Shown: piece after piece, positions 33,574 through 41,652 of the stretch
Numbering within the stretch: the first letter of the stretch is position 1
Layout of the letters: every line of letters starts with the position of its first letter
Source: Succinatimonas hippei
GTDB taxonomy: Bacteria > Pseudomonadota > Gammaproteobacteria > Enterobacterales > Succinivibrionaceae
Assembly (NCBI GenBank): GCA_004557545.1
Contig: SFGV01000010.1
Location: 1 to 46,409, forward strand
Length of the DNA: 46,409 bases
Direction of reading: 5' to 3'
Notes under the pieces: model-generated
The model's database searches: none
The model's input: only the letters and a program-made list of their open reading frames with translations
Told to the model about the DNA's origin: nothing
Translations under genes and position numbers: made by a program

Positions 33574-34740
33574 ATGAATCTCAAAGGGCTCATTTCTCTG
33601 TCATTTGGAACCTTAAGCTACGGCATGACCGAATTCGTGGCCATGGGTCTTCTGCCCTACGTGGCCGCGGCTTTTTCGGTAAGCCTGCCGCAGGCCGGGT
33701 ATTTCATTTCGGCATACGCCACCGGTGTGGCCTTCGGTTCAGTCTCGCTGCTCTGGCTCAGAGGGGTTGAGCTAAAGCGCCTGCTTTTAATCCTGATGTC
33801 AGTTCAGGTTCTGGGAAATCTGCTGGTATTCATCGCCCCGACCTTTCACACCATACTCGCGGCGCGTTTTATCTCAGGACTGCCCCACGGCTGCTATTTC
33901 GGAATAGCGACCATCGTGGCTCAGCGCATTGCCTCAAAGGATCATGGATCGTCCGCGGTATCCATCATGGTCGCCGGCATGACCATCGCCAACGTGTTCG
34001 GAGTCCCGCTTGGCACCTCGCTCGCGCACACCGTCGATTTCCATCTGGTTTTCGCCTTCACCACCTTCTGGGGCTGTGTGGTGGTCTTTTCAATCTGGCG
34101 CTGGGTGCCTGTAGCAGGCAGGGTCGAGGATACCGGGTTTAAAGGACAGTTCCGTTTTCTTAAAAACCCGGCGCCCTATCTTGTGCTGCTCGCGGTCTTC
34201 TGCGGAAACGGCGGCATACTCTGCATGCTCTCCTATATAAGCCCGCTTATGACCGCGAACGCAGGTCTAAAGGTCGCCGCCGTTCCAGCGGTGCTGCTCG
34301 CCTCAGGGCTTTGCATGATGGTGTGCAACTTCATATCAGGCAGGCTCTGTGACATCTTTACGCCCGGAAGGATAGGCTTTGCCGCGCAGGCGGTGGCCGT
34401 GCTAGCGCTGCTTTTAATGTCCTTTTTCGGAACGCACGCAACTGCCGCGGTCATCCTCGCCTGCGTAACCTGCGGCATGCTGTTCGCGCTCTCTGCCCCC
34501 GAGCAGGTTTCAATCCTGAGAGTAGCGCCGGGCGGGCTGATGCTCGCCTCATCTCTGGTGCAGGTGGCGTTTAATCTTGGTAACGCGTTCGGGGCATTCG
34601 CGGGCGGTATTCCTTTAAGATTAGGCGCTCAGCTCTCCTGGATCCCCGCTATTGGAGCATTGATTTCATTTATAGGAGCCATAGCGCTATTGCTCTATTT
34701 CACCCGCTTTGAGGCGCGCTTTTCAAAAGACATCCGCTGA
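33574..34740 (+). CDS. araJ: AraJ-like MFS efflux permease
   Basis: A 388-residue twelve-helix transporter. It tracks E. coli AraJ along its length: GTLSYGMTEFVAMGLLP, FISGLPHGCYFGI, GMTIANVFGVPLGT, FLKNPAPYL, MLFALSAPEQV and QVAFNLGNAFGAFAGG. AraJ-type carriers export sugars or drugs; in E. coli the gene is arabinose-inducible but dispensable. No arabinose genes are adjacent here, so the symbol denotes family only. A clear -10 TATACT lies about 40 bases upstream. Confidence 0.85.
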   Translation: MNLKGLISLSFGTLSYGMTEFVAMGLLPYVAAAFSVSLPQAGYFISAYATGVAFGSVSLLWLRGVELKRLLLILMSVQVLGNLLVFIAPTFHTILAARFISGLPHGCYFGIATIVAQRIASKDHGSSAVSIMVAGMTIANVFGVPLGTSLAHTVDFHLVFAFTTFWGCVVVFSIWRWVPVAGRVEDTGFKGQFRFLKNPAPYLVLLAVFCGNGGILCMLSYISPLMTANAGLKVAAVPAVLLASGLCMMVCNFISGRLCDIFTPGRIGFAAQAVAVLALLLMSFFGTHATAAVILACVTCGMLFALSAPEQVSILRVAPGGLMLASSLVQVAFNLGNAFGAFAGGIPLRLGAQLSWIPAIGALISFIGAIALLLYFTRFEARFSKDIR

Positions 34741-34839
34741 TTTTTTAAATATGATAATTTTTGTCTTTTTTTTAGCGCCAGAGGCTTTATTGTGTGAGGG
34801 TAGTGTATCTACTTAAGTTTCATAAAGGAGAAACCGGAT

Positions 34840-35406
34840 ATGACTCATAAGGTACTGATTGTTTCAGGACACCCCGCGCTCGAGCACGGTTCAACTGCCA
34901 ACAAAGCTATCATTGAAGCTTACCGCGCGCTTGATCCCTCCGTTAAGGTACGTGATCTGGGCGCTCTTTATCCTGACTTTAAGATTGACGTCAAAGCCGA
35001 GCAGGAAGCTCTTGTTCAGGCCGACGTGGTGGTGCTGGACTTCCCTGTGTACTGGTATCAGGTTCCCGCTCTCATGAAAAAATGGATTGAGGATGTCTTC
35101 GCCCACGGTTTTGCCTATGGAACCGGCGGCGACAAGCTCAAAAACCGCGTAATGCTCTTATCCTGCACTACCGGAAGCCCGAAGGAGGCCTATACAGCGG
35201 AGGGTCCCAGCAAGCACCCCCTGGATTTTTACTTGAACAACTACGAGCAGACTGCCAATCTCTGCGGCATGAAATACGCCAAGCCTCTCATCTCCTACGG
35301 CATGCTCTATATCCCTGGCGTTATGGACGATAAGGCAAAGCAGGCTGTGATTGAGAAGGCCAAGGAACACGCCAAGGCGCTCAAGGCTGAGATTGACGCG
35401 CTCTAA
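34840..35406 (+). CDS. Flavodoxin-fold NAD(P)H oxidoreductase (KefF/MdaB/YwrO-like)
   Basis: A 188-residue cytoplasmic FMN-binding protein. VLIVSGHPALEHGSTANKA (about 5-23) forms the FMN phosphate loop, FPVYWYQVPALMKKWIEDVF (about 68-88) is the flavin-contacting signature of quinone reductases, and YGTGGDKLKNR follows. It likely reduces quinones or acts as a Kef-associated oxidoreductase; no kef gene is adjacent. The start has AAAGGAG 10 bases upstream. It ends at a terminator shared with the convergent hsp20-2. Confidence 0.88.
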   Translation: MTHKVLIVSGHPALEHGSTANKAIIEAYRALDPSVKVRDLGALYPDFKIDVKAEQEALVQADVVVLDFPVYWYQVPALMKKWIEDVFAHGFAYGTGGDKLKNRVMLLSCTTGSPKEAYTAEGPSKHPLDFYLNNYEQTANLCGMKYAKPLISYGMLYIPGVMDDKAKQAVIEKAKEHAKALKAEIDAL

Positions 35407-35430
35407 GAGAGCTTTGTCAGACTGTTACCA

Positions 35431-35464
35431 AAAAGCCTCCGGAGGTATGCCTTCGGAGGCTTTT
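35431..35464. terminator. Bidirectional terminator between the oxidoreductase and hsp20-2
   Basis: AAAAGCCTCCG...AGG (35431-35445) pairs with CCT...CGGAGGCTTTT (35450-35464) with one central mismatch. T4 follows on both strands, serving both convergent genes. Confidence 0.88.
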
Positions 35465-35547
35465 CGTATCTTGCGATAACGCGCCAGTGAGCTTGTTTAG
35501 CTGCTTAACGCAAGTTTTTATCCTAACTATTCGTAGCCTGTTTTAGA

Positions 35548-35961
35548 TTAGTGAACCTCGATGCTACGTCCTAACCTTTCCTGAGCCCTTGAGAGGATCA
35601 CGGTAAGCGTGCCATTGTCAAAGGTCGCGTCAATGCTTGAGGGATCGACATCCGGGAAGCTGATCGAGCGTTCGTACTCGCCGCTCTCACGCTCATGAAC
35701 CACATACTGGTGATCACCAACCTCATCTCCGCTGTGGTGGGCGGCTCTGATTGAAAGCACGCCATCGTTAAAGCTGATGTTTATCTCACCCTTGCTGGTG
35801 CCCGGCATATCGGCCTTGAGCACATAGCGACCATCCTCAGTCACATAGACATCAACCGGCAGATTGCCATGGCGCGCTCTCTGGCTGATGTTCTGGATCG
35901 GGCTGTTTAAGAAATCAAAAAGACTGGTGAAACCTTTATTAACATCATCTGAATAAGCCAT
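35548..35961 (-). CDS. Small heat shock protein (Hsp20/alpha-crystallin), copy 2
   Basis: A 137-residue alpha-crystallin chaperone: LPVDVYVTEDGRYVLKADMPG opens the domain (about 43), followed by INISFNDGVLSIRA and FDNGTLTVIL, and a C-terminal SIEVH with the I-x-V anchor. The start ATG at 35961 (MAYSDDVNKG) has AGGAGA 8 bases upstream. An unusual feature is the shared upstream block (36032-36054) identical in spacing to that of hsp20-1, 4 kb away, suggesting joint heat-shock control. The pair may form hetero-oligomers like IbpA/IbpB; that is inference. Confidence 0.92.
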   Translation of the reverse strand: MAYSDDVNKGFTSLFDFLNSPIQNISQRARHGNLPVDVYVTEDGRYVLKADMPGTSKGEINISFNDGVLSIRAAHHSGDEVGDHQYVVHERESGEYERSISFPDVDPSSIDATFDNGTLTVILSRAQERLGRSIEVH

Positions 35962-36019
35962 ATCAAAATCTCCTGTCAGCCTTAAAGGCATCTTTAACTC
36001 ATACTGCCTACTTGGGTTC

Positions 36020-36054
36020 TTAAAAGGCTTTTTTAAAGAGGAGTGATATTTCTT
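36020..36054 (-). promoter_or_regulatory. Heat-shock-like promoter and upstream block of hsp20-2
   Basis: Read leftwards, AAGAAATATCA-N5-CTTTAAA (36054-36032) repeats the hsp20-1 block with the same spacing. About 15 bases later follows CCCAAG, a possible -10 of the sigma-32 type. Confidence 0.5.
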
Positions 36055-36100
36055 ATCAGCTAAAACAAGGTTTAATTAGAAAATTCAGACCTTAAACCTG

Positions 36101-36772
36101 TCAGTCACCTGAGTCGGTAAGCGGGCGCGTTAGACTATCAAGAAATTTCTCATCGGTTACCTTGCACCTGTGAGTATCGCACGACAAAGTGGCGCTCTCC
36201 TCACCGCCCAGCAGCGCCTTTGGATTAGCGTACTTAATTGTATTCTCATCAAGCCAGGGTGAAGGATTACCAAGAGTGGTGGTAAAGGTCACAAGCGTGT
36301 TCTTACCATTATTCTTTATTGAGACAATCCTGTCCACCGCGCTCACCCCAGCGCGCAGGAGCACCCTGCCGTCATTGGGCACTACCGCGACATAATCCTT
36401 AAGCTTGTCCGTGACATTTATAAGATAACCGGTGTATTTGAAAGGACGATTGTACAGATCCCGGTCAAAGAAGGTTCCTTCATCAAGATCAAACCAGCCG
36501 CTTTTGGAAAGCGCGCGGGCAAATGAGGTCATGCGAAGCCAGCCCTGCCTTGCCGCCGGGTGGTACTGCTTTTTAAGATTGGCCTCCGCGTTTGGATCCT
36601 CAACACACAGCGCCATGTCATGCACTCGTGATGGAAAGCCCGGCGCCTCTATATAGACCTTTTGCAGATTGAGCGCAGCATCAAGCGCGGTTCTCACCAT
36701 CTCCTCATCCGCAGCGTTAGCTGATAATGAGATAAGGGCGATCGCTGATACAAGGACTTTGAGCTTCATCAT
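36101..36772 (-). CDS. Secreted protein of unknown function
   Basis: A 223-residue protein with a clear signal peptide (basic start MMKLK, hydrophobic core, AxA-type cleavage after SANA, about residue 21). It should be periplasmic. Two cysteine pairs are possible (Cys56 in ALCVEDP and CDTHRC near the end), fitting disulfide formation. I recognise no family. It starts 16 bases after truB and is probably co-transcribed with it, though a functional link is unlikely. The last residues are acidic. Confidence 0.8.
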   Translation of the reverse strand: MMKLKVLVSAIALISLSANAADEEMVRTALDAALNLQKVYIEAPGFPSRVHDMALCVEDPNAEANLKKQYHPAARQGWLRMTSFARALSKSGWFDLDEGTFFDRDLYNRPFKYTGYLINVTDKLKDYVAVVPNDGRVLLRAGVSAVDRIVSIKNNGKNTLVTFTTTLGNPSPWLDENTIKYANPKALLGGEESATLSCDTHRCKVTDEKFLDSLTRPLTDSGD

Positions 36773-36788
36773 AAGAACCTCTTTGATT

Positions 36789-37787
36789 TTAGTTATGGTT
36801 AGAAAAAGGATCTGACATCATGCGATCGGGGATCAGGAGTTTCCCCTCAATGTGCCCGACCCCGAGGAAGCAGCCGCGTCCCCATATGGCCACATGCTCA
36901 TCAGGATTGAGTGAGCAGGATGAGAATTCACAGCTGTCATCCAGGATCTGTCTTAACCCGTGCATGAGCTTGTCAGTTTTATCATCATCAAGCGTTACCT
37001 TAGGCAGGGATGACATCAGAGTACCGGTTGAGAGCAAAAGCGCGTCAAGCTTTGAAAAATCCCCTGCAGTCAGCGCATCGCTGAGCCTCTGAAGTTCCTC
37101 AAGCCCCATCATCCTGCCCTCAGGCAGCCCCTCAACGGCTACCCTTCTTAACATGGTGACGTAGGCTCCGCATCCCAGAGCCTCGCCTATATCCGCAATT
37201 AGGGTTCTGATATAAGTGCCTTTTGAGCAGCTGACCTCAACCGTGAATTTATCCTGTTCGCGCTTTAAGATCTTGATTGAAGAGACGGTAACCTTTCTTG
37301 ACGGCACCTCAACCTCGCGCCCTGAACGGGCGTATTTGTAAAGAGGCCTTCCGCCTACCTTTACGGCAGAATACACCGGAGGAACCTGGGTTATCTCGCC
37401 CGTAAAGCTCTTTACAACCTCATCAAGTCTTTCAATACAGCCTTCTGTGGGTCTGCGCTGTAGCACCTCGCCCTCGGCGTCACAGGTTGTGGTGGTAACC
37501 CCAAGTGTGCCCTCTGCGAGATATTTCTTGCCACCTTCCAGGAAGAACGAGGCGAATTTGGCGCTCTCTCCCAAAAGAATGGGTAAAAGCCCTGAGGCCA
37601 GAGGGTCAAGCGATCCGGCGTGGCCGCCCTTGTTTGCCCTGAAGATCCCGCGCACGCGGGTAAGCGCTCCAGCAGATGACAGGCCTTTGGGCTTGTCCAG
37701 CAGGAACACTCCGCTTACATCGCGTTTGGGGATACGGCTCTGGGGATGGAGGAATTTCTCCGCTCCGAATTTTTTGCTGTCTTTCAT
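36789..37787 (-). CDS. truB: tRNA pseudouridine(55) synthase TruB
   Basis: A 332-residue enzyme that makes pseudouridine 55 in the T-loop of nearly all tRNAs. GVFLLDKPKGLSS opens the catalytic domain, and GHAGSLDPLASGLLP (about 54-68) carries the catalytic Asp at its LDP motif. KKYLAEGTLGVTTTTCDAEG and GTYIRTLIADIGEALG complete the signature, and a PUA-like C-terminal region follows. A charged N-terminal extension of about 25 residues precedes the usual start. The rbfA-truB-rpsO context of other gammaproteobacteria is lost: here truB is divergent from ffs and followed by a secreted unknown. Confidence 0.96.
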   Translation of the reverse strand: MKDSKKFGAEKFLHPQSRIPKRDVSGVFLLDKPKGLSSAGALTRVRGIFRANKGGHAGSLDPLASGLLPILLGESAKFASFFLEGGKKYLAEGTLGVTTTTCDAEGEVLQRRPTEGCIERLDEVVKSFTGEITQVPPVYSAVKVGGRPLYKYARSGREVEVPSRKVTVSSIKILKREQDKFTVEVSCSKGTYIRTLIADIGEALGCGAYVTMLRRVAVEGLPEGRMMGLEELQRLSDALTAGDFSKLDALLLSTGTLMSSLPKVTLDDDKTDKLMHGLRQILDDSCEFSSCSLNPDEHVAIWGRGCFLGVGHIEGKLLIPDRMMSDPFSNHN

Positions 37788-37856
37788 GAGGCGCTATTGT
37801 ACATTAAGAGCCTTGCGGATTAAGAGGATCTCCGCTTACGCTACAGATCCGCTGTC

Positions 37857-37885
37857 TTGATATAAAACTGAGCTTGTTGTAGCAT
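37857..37885 (+). promoter_or_regulatory. Promoter of ffs
   Basis: TTGATA (37857-37862), a 17-base spacer and TAGCAT (37880-37885) form a good sigma-70 promoter whose start site would fall just before the SRP RNA 5' end. Confidence 0.6.
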
Positions 37886-37896
37886 ATCCACTGTCT

Positions 37897-38009
37897 GTGG
37901 GGGTCTGTCAGTCCCCGCGTACTTGCGCCGGGTTTAATTGGTCAGGTCCGAAAGGAAGCAGCCGGGGTCCGGATGTAAGGTACCGCGGTCAGGTTGGCAG
38001 ATCCCCTCC
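37897..38009 (+). ncRNA. ffs: Signal recognition particle RNA, 4.5S type
   Basis: The apical Ffh-binding loop GTCAGGTCCGAAAGGAAGC (37941-37959) is the universal bacterial SRP signature, here with a GAAA tetraloop. The ends pair: GGGGGTCTGTCA (37899-37910) with TGGCAGATCCCC (37995-38006), twelve pairs with two wobbles. Length is about 113 bases, the short 4.5S class without the Alu domain. The RNA binds Ffh and directs signal-anchored proteins to the membrane. A long open frame runs through it on the same strand, but that part is not coding. Confidence 0.96.
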
Positions 38010-38028
38010 ATGTTTTCAGGGGTGCAAC

Positions 38029-39276
38029 TTGGGCAGCGATTCAGGTCTCTACGCCAATCTTCATGAGCTGATAGTCTCCGACTATCTGCGTGTTGAGAAA
38101 TCTCAGAACTTCTTTGACCTGCTCTCAAGAATGGAGGGCACGGCAACCCTAAAGTCCCCCAATGTCTTCATGATGATAAGACCAAGGGGATTTGGACTAT
38201 CACTATCCTCAGAGGCATTGTGCTCGGTGCTTGAGCGCACCCGCGAGTTTGCCGAGGGAACCCGTTATTACTCAGGCGGCATGAAAAAGACCTTAAGTTC
38301 TCTGCCGCATCATCATGTGATAAGTCTTGACTTTAAAAAAACTGCCTCGCGCACGCCACAGGAATTCTCAGACCACCTGCTTGACATGATCCAGGAGCTT
38401 TTCTGGGAGCACCACCTGCAGGGACAGCGTACCAGTTTCACAACCCCCAAGGCTTATTTCTCCGATCTCATAACCCAGCTGTCAGAGCGCCACAAGGACA
38501 AAATAGTAGTGCTCATCGACAACTATGACATTCCATTCATTCTCTCCTCGATGATGGAGCCGCGCTTCCGTCAGCAGGCGGTGTCCATCTACCTTGAGAT
38601 GCTCAATGTCATAAAACAGCAGAACACGTATGTGCAATGGGCCATGCTCTCAGGGCACATCAAATTCTCGCTGGCCTCTGAGCTCTCAGAGGGTTTGCCT
38701 CTGGTGCATGATCTTTCATCAGCGCCTGAATACGATACTTTGTTCGGCTTTACCCGCGATGAGGTGATGGGGATCTTTGGCGAGGAGATCCAGAACCATT
38801 GCAATACATCAGGGATCACCACCGAGGCTTTCTTAAACATACTTGAGAGCTGCTATGGCGGCTTCGTATTCTCAGACCGCATGATGAAGGTTTTATGCCC
38901 CGCCTGCATAAACCACGTTATCTCAAACGGTTTTCGTCTTCTCCCATATTCAGCGGGCGGTGACTACGCTTTCTTAAGACAAACCCTTCAGGAGTGCGGA
39001 TCAGATCTCGGGTGGCTTTATGAAAAGGACGGACAGGATCCTCTGTTTGGCAACAGTCTGCCACTGCGCCCGTCAGGCAAGCAGCTTGGATCACTGCTCA
39101 TTCAGCTTGGCTTCGCGACCCGTGACCGCGTTACCGAGCATGATCTGGGAGGCTTCTCAACCTGGCGTTACCGTTTTTGCTGTCCCAACAAGGATATGGA
39201 AGCTACGCTTGACTATATAACAGGAAAGACAGGTCAGCAGGATCTGCTAAAGGAACTGGCTGGGTCACAGCAATAG
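38029..39276 (+). CDS. AAA-ATPase-like protein (PF09820 type) with degenerate Walker motifs
   Basis: A 415-residue protein resembling the predicted AAA-ATPase family common in gut anaerobes. The N-terminal layout (HELIVSDYLRVEKSQNFFDLL) fits the usual FxxLxxxxYxYVDKTxLIxEL. However, Walker A, normally RPRRFGKSL, reads RPRGFGLSL here (Lys lost), and Walker B, normally LIDEYD, reads LIDNYD (Glu lost), so ATP hydrolysis is doubtful. The usual C-terminal PD-(D/E)XK-like nuclease domain appears to be lacking. I chose the TTG at 38029, with CAGGGG 7 bases upstream. A longer frame from 37897 would run through the SRP RNA and is rejected. The gene follows ffs directly, so read-through from the ffs promoter is plausible. 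Confidence 0.72.
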   Translation: MGSDSGLYANLHELIVSDYLRVEKSQNFFDLLSRMEGTATLKSPNVFMMIRPRGFGLSLSSEALCSVLERTREFAEGTRYYSGGMKKTLSSLPHHHVISLDFKKTASRTPQEFSDHLLDMIQELFWEHHLQGQRTSFTTPKAYFSDLITQLSERHKDKIVVLIDNYDIPFILSSMMEPRFRQQAVSIYLEMLNVIKQQNTYVQWAMLSGHIKFSLASELSEGLPLVHDLSSAPEYDTLFGFTRDEVMGIFGEEIQNHCNTSGITTEAFLNILESCYGGFVFSDRMMKVLCPACINHVISNGFRLLPYSAGGDYAFLRQTLQECGSDLGWLYEKDGQDPLFGNSLPLRPSGKQLGSLLIQLGFATRDRVTEHDLGGFSTWRYRFCCPNKDMEATLDYITGKTGQQDLLKELAGSQQ

Positions 39277-39332
39277 AGCCGATCTGGTTTTCATTCTGAA
39301 TCGGATTGCCTTCCTCCGGAGGATGATTAAGA

Positions 39333-39353
39333 AAGAAACAGGTCCTGTTTCTT
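39333..39353. terminator. Short hairpin between convergent genes
   Basis: AAGAAACAGG (39333-39342) is the exact complement of CCTGTTTCTT (39344-39353). It lies between the ATPase-like gene and the membrane protein gene and overlaps the stop codon of the latter by two bases. Efficiency is uncertain, as no long T-tract follows. Confidence 0.45.
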
Positions 39354-39987
39354 ATTCCCTGCGATCTCCGTCAACCCTATTTAGTCTGCCTGAATCACCG
39401 CCATCACCGGCAAGTCCGCCATACGCCCGCTTTTCAGAGACCATCGAGACCGCGGTCTCGTCATCTACCGAGTAATACTTGGGATTGGTACGGTCAATGA
39501 AGACTCTCGCGAGCTGATCCTGACGGAAATCATAGGAAAATCCCCTTCTTACCGCTCCCGTAAAAAATCTCGGGGATCTGCTACCTGTCTCCTTATACAG
39601 AATGGCGCTTTTGTAAGTAAAAAGCGGCCTTGGAAGCTTTGAATCATCGAAGATGACTATGGCATACGCCTCACAGAGAATCGGATACTGCGAGGTTCGT
39701 AACAGTCTGCGCAGTCTCATATACGCGCCAAGACGGCAGACATAGAAGAGCACGTAAATCACGCTCAGTGAGAGCAGGATCTGAAAATAGCGCCCCGGGA
39801 AGATATCGGTCCTGCCTGCCAGAAGCAGGCACCAGAGCAGGCACAGGAGCGCCGTTACGAGAAAGAATGACGGACCAAACTGCTTTTTGCAGATAGTGTC
39901 TACCGTGTTAACAGTAAATCTGACGCCTGACTCGTTTAGCCGCGACTTCAGATATACATTGGCAGGCAGTCTGATGGTCCGTTTCAA
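39352..39987 (-). CDS. Small inner-membrane protein of unknown function
   Basis: A 211-residue protein with two adjacent hydrophobic helices (about 40-58 and 66-88), a basic loop, and a C-terminal soluble part. That part has FIDRTNPKYYSVDDE, reminiscent of DUF3592-type membrane proteins (VxYDPxNPxxxxV). The last ~25 residues are Gly/Asp/Arg-rich and probably disordered. The start lies 14 bases after the putP stop, so it belongs to the putP transcript. Its role is unknown. Confidence 0.7.
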   Translation of the reverse strand: MKRTIRLPANVYLKSRLNESGVRFTVNTVDTICKKQFGPSFFLVTALLCLLWCLLLAGRTDIFPGRYFQILLSLSVIYVLFYVCRLGAYMRLRRLLRTSQYPILCEAYAIVIFDDSKLPRPLFTYKSAILYKETGSRSPRFFTGAVRRGFSYDFRQDQLARVFIDRTNPKYYSVDDETAVSMVSEKRAYGGLAGDGGDSGRLNRVDGDRRE

Positions 39988-40001
39988 TTTCTCGTGCTTC
40001 C

Positions 40002-41480
40002 TCAGCGTTCTTTCACCTCTTTCCAGAATTCCTTCTCAAGGTTGTCATAAAGCTTCTCACAGTCATCGTTTGAGGATGAGGTCGCAAGCGAGACAATGAC
40101 AATGGCTAAAGACGAGAAGATGAATCCCGGTACCAGAGAGTATAACCCAAGCAGGGCCCAATGCTCCCAAAGTATGACGGTCAGGGCTCCGACAATCATG
40201 CCGGCAAGGCAGCCCCTGAGGTTCATGCGCTTCCAGAAGAGCGAGAACACCACGGCAGGTCCGAAGGACGCGCCAAAGCCGGCCCAGGCATAGGAAACCA
40301 GCTTTAGGATCCCTGAATTAGGATCGGTGGCTATCACATAGGCGATTATCGCGACCAAAAGCAGCATCACGCGCCCTGTCCACACAAGCTCGGTCTGCGA
40401 TGCCTGGGGGCGGATAAGTCTTCTGTAAAAATCCGCGGTCAGGGTGGTCGAGGCTACAAGAAGCTGGCATGAGAGCGTGCTCATGATGGCCGCCAGGATA
40501 GCCGAGAGCAGAATTCCGGCAACCCAAGGGGTAAACAGAGTCTGGGTGATGATTATGAAGATCTGCTCGGGGTTTGAGATTAAGATCTCAGGATGACGGG
40601 CGGCGAAGGCGTTGCCGTAAAGACCAATGAGCACAGCGCCCAGAAGGCAGAGGATCATCCAGGAAATTGAGATGCGGCGGGCGCCGCCCATGCCGCGCAC
40701 GCTCCTTGCGGCCATAAAACGCACCAGAATATGCGGCTGACCTACATAGCCTAATCCCCATCCTGCGAAGGAAATGATGCTGATGAGCGAAACGCCGTTC
40801 ATGAAATTCATGAGTGAGGGATCCTTGCTTATAACCGCGGCGTTGGCTGCCTCGATGCCGCCTGCGTCAGAGAACAGGATCACCGGAGTGATGATAAGCG
40901 CGAACGCCATCAGGGTTGCCTGCACCGTATCGGTCCATGACACCGCGAGAAAACCGCCTATGAATACGTAAAGTATGGTTGAAGCGGCGCCTACCAGAAG
41001 CGCGTTTGAGTAGTCCATGCCGAAGGTCTGCTCAAACAGCCTTGCGCCTGAAACCATGCCTGATGCGCAGTAGACTACGAAAAATATCAGAATAATCACC
41101 GCGGCAAACACCGCGCTTATACGTTTCTGATCTTTAAAGCGGGCGGCAAAATAGTCAGGAAGCGTAAGCGAATCGGCGGCGTTGGCGGTAAACGAGCGTA
41201 GCCTTGCGGCCACAAACTTCCAGTTGCACCATTGTCCCACCGTAAGACCGATAGCGATCCAGGACGCCGAAATACCGGTTACGAACAACCCTCCCGGGAG
41301 GCCCATCAGAAGCCAGCCTGACATATCAGAGGCGCCGGCTGAAAGCGCGGTGACTATCTTGCCAAGGCGGCGTCCGCCTAACACGTAATCATTAAGAGAG
41401 TTGGTAGAACGCGCGGCAATAATGCCGATGACTAGCATCCCGAAGATATAGACGATAAATGTGGTAGTAGTAGTGATCAT
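40002..41480 (-). CDS. putP: Sodium/proline symporter PutP
   Basis: A 492-residue member of the sodium:solute symporter family with about thirteen helices. SAGASDMSGWLLMGLPG (helix 2, the Na+ and proline site in PutP), SLTLPDYFAARF, GFLAVSWTDTVQA, WGLGYVGQPHILVRFMA and ILAAIMSTLSCQLLVASTTL (helix 9) are all diagnostic. Length is close to E. coli PutP (502). It brings in proline for nutrition or osmoprotection. putA is not adjacent. It is transcribed with the downstream small membrane protein gene. Confidence 0.95.
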   Translation of the reverse strand: MITTTTTFIVYIFGMLVIGIIAARSTNSLNDYVLGGRRLGKIVTALSAGASDMSGWLLMGLPGGLFVTGISASWIAIGLTVGQWCNWKFVAARLRSFTANAADSLTLPDYFAARFKDQKRISAVFAAVIILIFFVVYCASGMVSGARLFEQTFGMDYSNALLVGAASTILYVFIGGFLAVSWTDTVQATLMAFALIITPVILFSDAGGIEAANAAVISKDPSLMNFMNGVSLISIISFAGWGLGYVGQPHILVRFMAARSVRGMGGARRISISWMILCLLGAVLIGLYGNAFAARHPEILISNPEQIFIIITQTLFTPWVAGILLSAILAAIMSTLSCQLLVASTTLTADFYRRLIRPQASQTELVWTGRVMLLLVAIIAYVIATDPNSGILKLVSYAWAGFGASFGPAVVFSLFWKRMNLRGCLAGMIVGALTVILWEHWALLGLYSLVPGFIFSSLAIVIVSLATSSSNDDCEKLYDNLEKEFWKEVKER

Positions 41481-41596
41481 TTCTCAAACCTGTTTGTAGG
41501 ATTGTGGAATGATACCAAAAAGGCAGGCCTAACGTTTTCAATCGCTATATGGCACCGCTCTGGAGCAAAAAGCGTTAAAGCTTAAGTTTATGAGTC

Positions 41597-41624
41597 AAAA
41601 CAGCCCGCGAAGGCGGGCTGTTTT
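41597..41624 (-). terminator. Intrinsic terminator of the second chemoreceptor gene
   Basis: AAAACAGCCCGC (41597-41608) pairs perfectly with GCGGGCTGTTTT (41613-41624) around GAAG. The stem itself supplies T4 on both strands, so it may act in both directions. Confidence 0.9.
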
Positions 41625-41652
41625 GGGTCATAGGTTTTTAAAATTAAGGCCG

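Noticed and set aside
37897..38028. N-terminal extension of the ATPase-like protein
   Set aside because: This stretch is the SRP RNA; the translated part has no similarity to the family, whose conserved N-terminus begins after 38029.
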